Of a stretch of 64,000 nt of DNA, positions 60,921 to 64,000 are shown one piece after another. The notes below the pieces were generated by a model that saw only the letters and a list, made by a program, of their open reading frames with translations, had not been told where the DNA came from and ran no database searches. The first letter of the stretch is position 1. Each line of letters opens with the position of its first letter. Source of the DNA: Selenomonadales bacterium 4137-cl (GTDB lineage Bacteria; Bacillota; Negativicutes; Sporomusales; UBA7701); contig JAUOZS010000001.1 of the NCBI GenBank assembly GCA_032334055.1, positions 3,496,001-3,560,000 on the forward strand, in the 5' to 3' direction. The position numbers were made by a program, and so were the translations under genes.

Positions 60921-61913
60921 CTATTTGATGTAGCCGAGTTTGGTGAGGGCTTTTTTGTAGATGTCGATGTCTTTCTGGATAGCGGCGCCATAGTCTTTGC
61001 CGTTCAGGTAGCCGGCCCGCAGGTCAAGGTAGGTGTCTTTCTCCACTTTTTTGTAGGTGGGGGTGTCCTTGGCTTTGGTGAAGGTTTCTTCGAGTTTTTT
61101 TACGACGGCTGGGTCAGTGCCTTTTTTGACCATTACACCGCGCCAGTTGCCAAGGGTGATATTCCAGCCTTTGTCGGGCGCGACCGGCAGGTTGGGGAAT
61201 TTCTCAAGCTTTTTCTCGCTGAAGGCCAGTACGGGAATGAGGCTGCCGTCGGCTACCCGGCCGGCGACCGGACCGAGTTCCTCGAACATGACGTCAAGGT
61301 GTCCGCCGAGCAGGGCTGCCTGCATCTGGCCGCCGTTTTCATAGGGCACGTAGTTGACTTTGATGCCGGCTGCGTCTTCCCAGAGGGCGACCACGACTTC
61401 GTCGAAGCTGGCGGCACCCGTGCCGCCGACTTTGAGTTTGCCGGGGTTGGCTTTGGCGTAAGCGATGATGTCGTCGATGGTTTTGAATTTGCTGGTCTTG
61501 GTGACTTGCAGCATGGCGGTGTCATGCTGGATGCGGGCGACGGGGATGTATTGGTCCAGTTTGTGGGGGGTGCGCCCCAGGGCGACGTTGACGGCGTAGT
61601 TGGAGCCCATGAACCAGAGGGTATAGCCGTCGGCCGGCTGCTGGGTGACATAGTCGCCGGCGATGGCCCCGGACGAGCCGGGCATGTTCTTAACGGCGAC
61701 CGGCTGGCCGAGGATTTCGCCGGCGGGTTTGGCGATGGCCCGGGCGAATACGTCGGTGCCGCCACCCGCGCCCCAGCCGACGATCCCTTCGATCGGCCGT
61801 TCGGGATATTTGGCTTTTCCGTCGGTGGCGGAGCCGCCACCGCAGCCGCCGACCACGAGGACGGCGACGAGCAGCAGGACACAAATCAGGCTCGCTCTCG
61901 ATTTGGTTGTCAT
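60921..61913 (-). CDS. tctC: Tripartite tricarboxylate transporter binding protein
   Basis: 330 aa. Lipobox VLVVGGCGG (Cys about 24). Bug-family fold: YPERPIEGIVGWGAGGGTDV, VKNMPGSSGAIAGDYVTQQP, GYTLWFMGSNYAVNVALG, KVGGTGAASFDEVVVALWED. Binds carboxylates such as citrate, tartrate or aromatic acids. ATG at 61911-61913 with GGAGGGATAATA upstream; the longer frame is not conserved. Confidence 0.92.
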   Translation of the reverse strand: MTTKSRASLICVLLLVAVLVVGGCGGGSATDGKAKYPERPIEGIVGWGAGGGTDVFARAIAKPAGEILGQPVAVKNMPGSSGAIAGDYVTQQPADGYTLWFMGSNYAVNVALGRTPHKLDQYIPVARIQHDTAMLQVTKTSKFKTIDDIIAYAKANPGKLKVGGTGAASFDEVVVALWEDAAGIKVNYVPYENGGQMQAALLGGHLDVMFEELGPVAGRVADGSLIPVLAFSEKKLEKFPNLPVAPDKGWNITLGNWRGVMVKKGTDPAVVKKLEETFTKAKDTPTYKKVEKDTYLDLRAGYLNGKDYGAAIQKDIDIYKKALTKLGYIK

Positions 61914-61939
61914 TATTATCCCTCCAGTGTTTTTGCCTG

Positions 61940-62560
61940 TCATTCGGCCATGAGCTTCAGGAGCGCGGCCGCCCTGGCGGGGTTGACGATGCCGCAGTGG
62001 CACTGGGCGGCGAGTTCGTCGGCCGCCTGCTGGGGAGTTTTGCCGCCCGCCTTGATTTCGTCGACCATGTGGTTGATGAGGTTGAAGGCGACCATGCCGT
62101 GGCCGCACATGGTGCTTATCTCGAGCACCTGGTCATTGGGCAGGCGTTTGGCGTTGCCGTGAATACCGAGGGAGTGTTCGATGGTGTGCCTCTCGATGCC
62201 GGCTTTATTGCAGCAGGCGTCGACATGGTCGAGGAGGCCGGAGACGACGATGGACAGCCCTAAGTCTGCTTCCTTCAGTTCTTTGAGGACTTGGGCGACG
62301 ACTTCTTTGTCGGTGTAAACGGCGTGGACGATGGAGTTGTCCTGATGCCCGTTGGCAATGGCCTCGAGGCCTACTGCCAGGATGTTGCCGGTCTTCATGT
62401 CGCCGCTGAATACCGGATTGTATTTGTTGACGATTTTGTAGAACTCGCCGAAAACCGGGGCTTTGCCTTTGGCGTTGACGGTCTGGGCGGCGATCGCGAA
62501 TACGACGTAGTCTTCCTGTAGGTTTTCCATTGTGCCGTGGCGGTGTAGCGAATGCGTCAT
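61940..62560 (-). CDS. Cys/His-rich protein of unknown function (206 aa)
   Basis: Not recognised. No signal peptide or membrane helix. An alpha/beta protein with clustered Cys and His in the C-terminal half: LDHVDACCNKAGIERHTIEH (about 110-130), STMCGHGMVAFNLINHMVDE (about 150-170) and ADELAAQCHCGIVNPARAA near the end. These look like metal or cluster ligands, so an enzyme is likely. The start is preceded by the GGAGGT within the last codons of the ferredoxin-like gene, hence the two are translated together. Its place between that gene and tctC suggests that it acts on the transported carboxylate. Confidence 0.7.
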   Translation of the reverse strand: MTHSLHRHGTMENLQEDYVVFAIAAQTVNAKGKAPVFGEFYKIVNKYNPVFSGDMKTGNILAVGLEAIANGHQDNSIVHAVYTDKEVVAQVLKELKEADLGLSIVVSGLLDHVDACCNKAGIERHTIEHSLGIHGNAKRLPNDQVLEISTMCGHGMVAFNLINHMVDEIKAGGKTPQQAADELAAQCHCGIVNPARAAALLKLMAE

Positions 62561-62565
62561 TGTAT

Positions 62566-63291
62566 TTATACCTCCTTCGCCAGCGGTCGTCCCAGACCGA
62601 CGTTTGTTTTGCCGTTTAACGACGGTTCGAAGCCGACTTGGCGGGCGATTTCTGCGGTGGGCACGGTGTTGTCCGCCGACATGCGGCTGGCAAGGTCGAG
62701 GCTGAAGACGGTGTCCAGTTCGGGGGCGACCTGCTTGATCGCGGTCAGGGCGACCGCCAGTTTTTCGATGGTGACGTCGAATTCGACGATAGCTGATAGC
62801 ACTTTTTCGTCAAGTATTCCGTCCTGCATTTTGCCGGTGGCGGTATCGACCATCAGCGCGGTGACAGGGTTTTGCGGCTCGAAGGTTACGCCGATCGGGG
62901 CAACCGCCATGGCGACTTTTTCGACGTCACGGAATCTGGTGCCCGTACCCGGTCTGCCGAGTTCGACGGCTACGCCGGCGTGCCCGCGCTTGAAGCGGCC
63001 GGTGACGTCGTTGGTTTTCATTTCTTCGGTGCCGCGCCCGGGAACTGAGGTGGTTTTGTGGGGGACGAGGGGGTTGGAGAAGGTCCTGCGGAGGTTGCGC
63101 ATTTCGTCCAGCTCCTGTTGTTGAAGGGCGCCGGTGGGGCAGACTTTCGGCCTTTGGCATATGCCGCATTCGACGCATTCGTCGAGGTCGATCGCGCATT
63201 TCCCTTCGTTTTCCCGGTAAGAAATGCACCCCATTGGGCAGTAGGGCTGGCACAGTTGACAGCCGATACAGGTTTCCTTGTCAATAATCAT
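62566..63291 (-). CDS. Ferredoxin-type protein with unknown C-terminal domain (241 aa)
   Basis: The first 65 residues are a two-cluster [4Fe-4S] ferredoxin: CIGCQLCQPYCPMGCI and CVECGICQRPKVCPTGAL (one Cys spacing extended by two residues). The C-terminal 150 residues are not recognised: KTNDVTGRFKRGHAGVAVEL, VAPIGVTFEPQNPVTALMVD, and TVFSLDLASRMSADNTVPTA. First gene of the leftward operon; AAAGGAGAGC precedes the ATG. With the next gene it may form a two-subunit Fe-S enzyme. Confidence 0.75.
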   Translation of the reverse strand: MIIDKETCIGCQLCQPYCPMGCISYRENEGKCAIDLDECVECGICQRPKVCPTGALQQQELDEMRNLRRTFSNPLVPHKTTSVPGRGTEEMKTNDVTGRFKRGHAGVAVELGRPGTGTRFRDVEKVAMAVAPIGVTFEPQNPVTALMVDTATGKMQDGILDEKVLSAIVEFDVTIEKLAVALTAIKQVAPELDTVFSLDLASRMSADNTVPTAEIARQVGFEPSLNGKTNVGLGRPLAKEV

Positions 63292-63505
63292 AGGCTGCTC
63301 TCCTTTCGTTTTGGGCGTGGTTGCTTATGCCGTTTCTCCGTCTGTGATTTTCGCCGAGCGGCGGGAAGCCGCCTATTTTATTGCTTAAATGAGGCTGTTA
63401 ATTGTCTTAATTGCTTTTATTTTTCGTTTATTTCATTTATTTACAGCCTGTTTAGTGTTTTTATTTCGTGGCGGCCATGTTAAAATTTTGGTGATAAAGA
63501 AACCT

Positions 63506-64000
63506 TGGTTAAGGGGGGCGGTAGTATAAATTTCTCCGATTCTTCCCTGCAGAAAAAGGTTTTTTTGTTGAATCTGCTCAGCGGTATGATAGTGTTGGCA
63601 ATCATCATTTCGCTATTTTATCTGTCGCTTGTCGATAATACCGAGAAGCAAATAGCTGTCCAGGCGCGGAGCGTCGCTAATCTTGCGGCTGCACGGGTGG
63701 ATGTCATCCAGGCTTATCTTAGCAAAGACCCGTCGAAAAATCTGGGAGGGATTGCGTACGAGGTGGAAAGAAAAACGAACGCCGCTTTTGTCGTGTTTCT
63801 GGACAAGAACGGCATTCGTTACACTCATCCTAACCCGGATCTGATTGGCAAGCCTTTTACCGGCAACGATGAGCTGCCGGCGTTGCGCGAGGGCCGGTCG
63901 TATATTTCGAAGGCGATTGGCATATCCGGCCCGTCGATCCGCGCCTTCGCTCCGGTGTTCGAATATACCGGCAACCAGTTGGGCGCGGTGGCGGTGGGCT
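63506..64000 (+). CDS. CitA/DcuS-type sensor histidine kinase, partial (N-terminal part)
   Basis: Cut by the right edge of the window; about 165 residues visible. One membrane helix (FLLNLLSGMIVLAIIISLFY) then an extracytoplasmic PAS-like domain: RSVANLAAARVDVIQAYLSK, VVFLDKNGIRYTHPNPDLIG, GRSYISKAIGISGPSIRAFA, PVFEYTGNQLGAVAVG. This is the citrate/C4-dicarboxylate-sensing domain of the CitA/DcuS family. Divergent from the tct operon, which it likely regulates through a response regulator to the right. The start is doubtful: TTG 63506 has a weak GGTGAT site, while a much better GGGGGG lies seven bases before ATA 63527, with no usual start codon there. Confidence 0.8.

Overview
The window looks like a chromosomal segment of a diderm, Gram-negative-type member of the Firmicutes (Negativicutes, probably a Sporomusaceae relative). 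The evidence is the mix of content. Firmicute signatures include a T-box leader, AzlCD, OpuC-type transport, YczE and YjcQ-like proteins and strong AGGAGG ribosome binding sites. Outer-membrane proteins are also present: an autotransporter ending in Phe and a porin-like beta-barrel. An anaerobic energy-converting [NiFe] hydrogenase and several c-di-GMP and chemotaxis proteins fit a free-living, strictly anaerobic, motile organism. Most of the window is GC-rich; about 3.8-8.2 kb is clearly AT-rich and looks acquired. Species is inference.

Layout. 0-3.6 kb: partial ECF sigma factor, a secreted glucosaminidase, a PilZ protein with a Cys-rich tail, an LhgO-type oxidase. 3.8-8.2 kb: AT-rich island with a methyltransferase behind a leader-peptide attenuator, orphan small proteins, a candidate small RNA, a broken copy of the ppk2 3' end and a YczE membrane protein. 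8.4-11.8 kb: an autotransporter translationally coupled to a TibC/Aah-type O-heptosyltransferase. 12.3-21.6 kb: PPK2, a regulator followed by an M20 amidohydrolase and an AbgT transporter, S-adenosylmethionine decarboxylase, arginase, and a divergent TrmB/DUF2000 pair with a clear operator. 21.7-28.3 kb: two chemoreceptor-type proteins, a PAS/HD-GYP protein, an orphan branched-chain-amino-acid-type binding protein, a zinc ribbon. 28.5-36.6 kb: second M20 enzyme, OpuC-type osmolyte importer, and an SsuABC-type importer controlled by a T-box.

36.8-50.1 kb: glnS, a HAD protein, a GGDEF protein, small proteins, an outer-membrane protein gene split into two opposed halves, tRNA-Thr, a tandem HD/HD-GYP protein, AzlCD with a divergent MocR regulator, a frameshifted exported protein and serC. 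50.4-57.7 kb: a compact six-gene Hyf-like [NiFe] hydrogenase. 57.8-63.3 kb: a six-gene leftward operon (Fe-S protein, Cys/His-rich unknown protein, TctC, TctB, TctA, medium-chain dehydrogenase), divergent from a partial CitA/DcuS-type sensor kinase at the window end.

How the parts work together. Polyamine supply (arginase, SpeD), osmolyte uptake, amino-acid export and uptake, c-di-GMP turnover (one GGDEF, two HD-GYP, one PilZ) and chemotaxis are typical housekeeping and environmental functions. The most unusual units are the glycosylated-autotransporter pair, the attenuator-controlled methyltransferase, the T-box-controlled SsuABC importer, the hydrogenase whose large subunit has no cleavable tail, and the tricarboxylate-type transport operon with two enzymes of unknown function. 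No CRISPR array, intact insertion sequence, rRNA or replication origin was seen.
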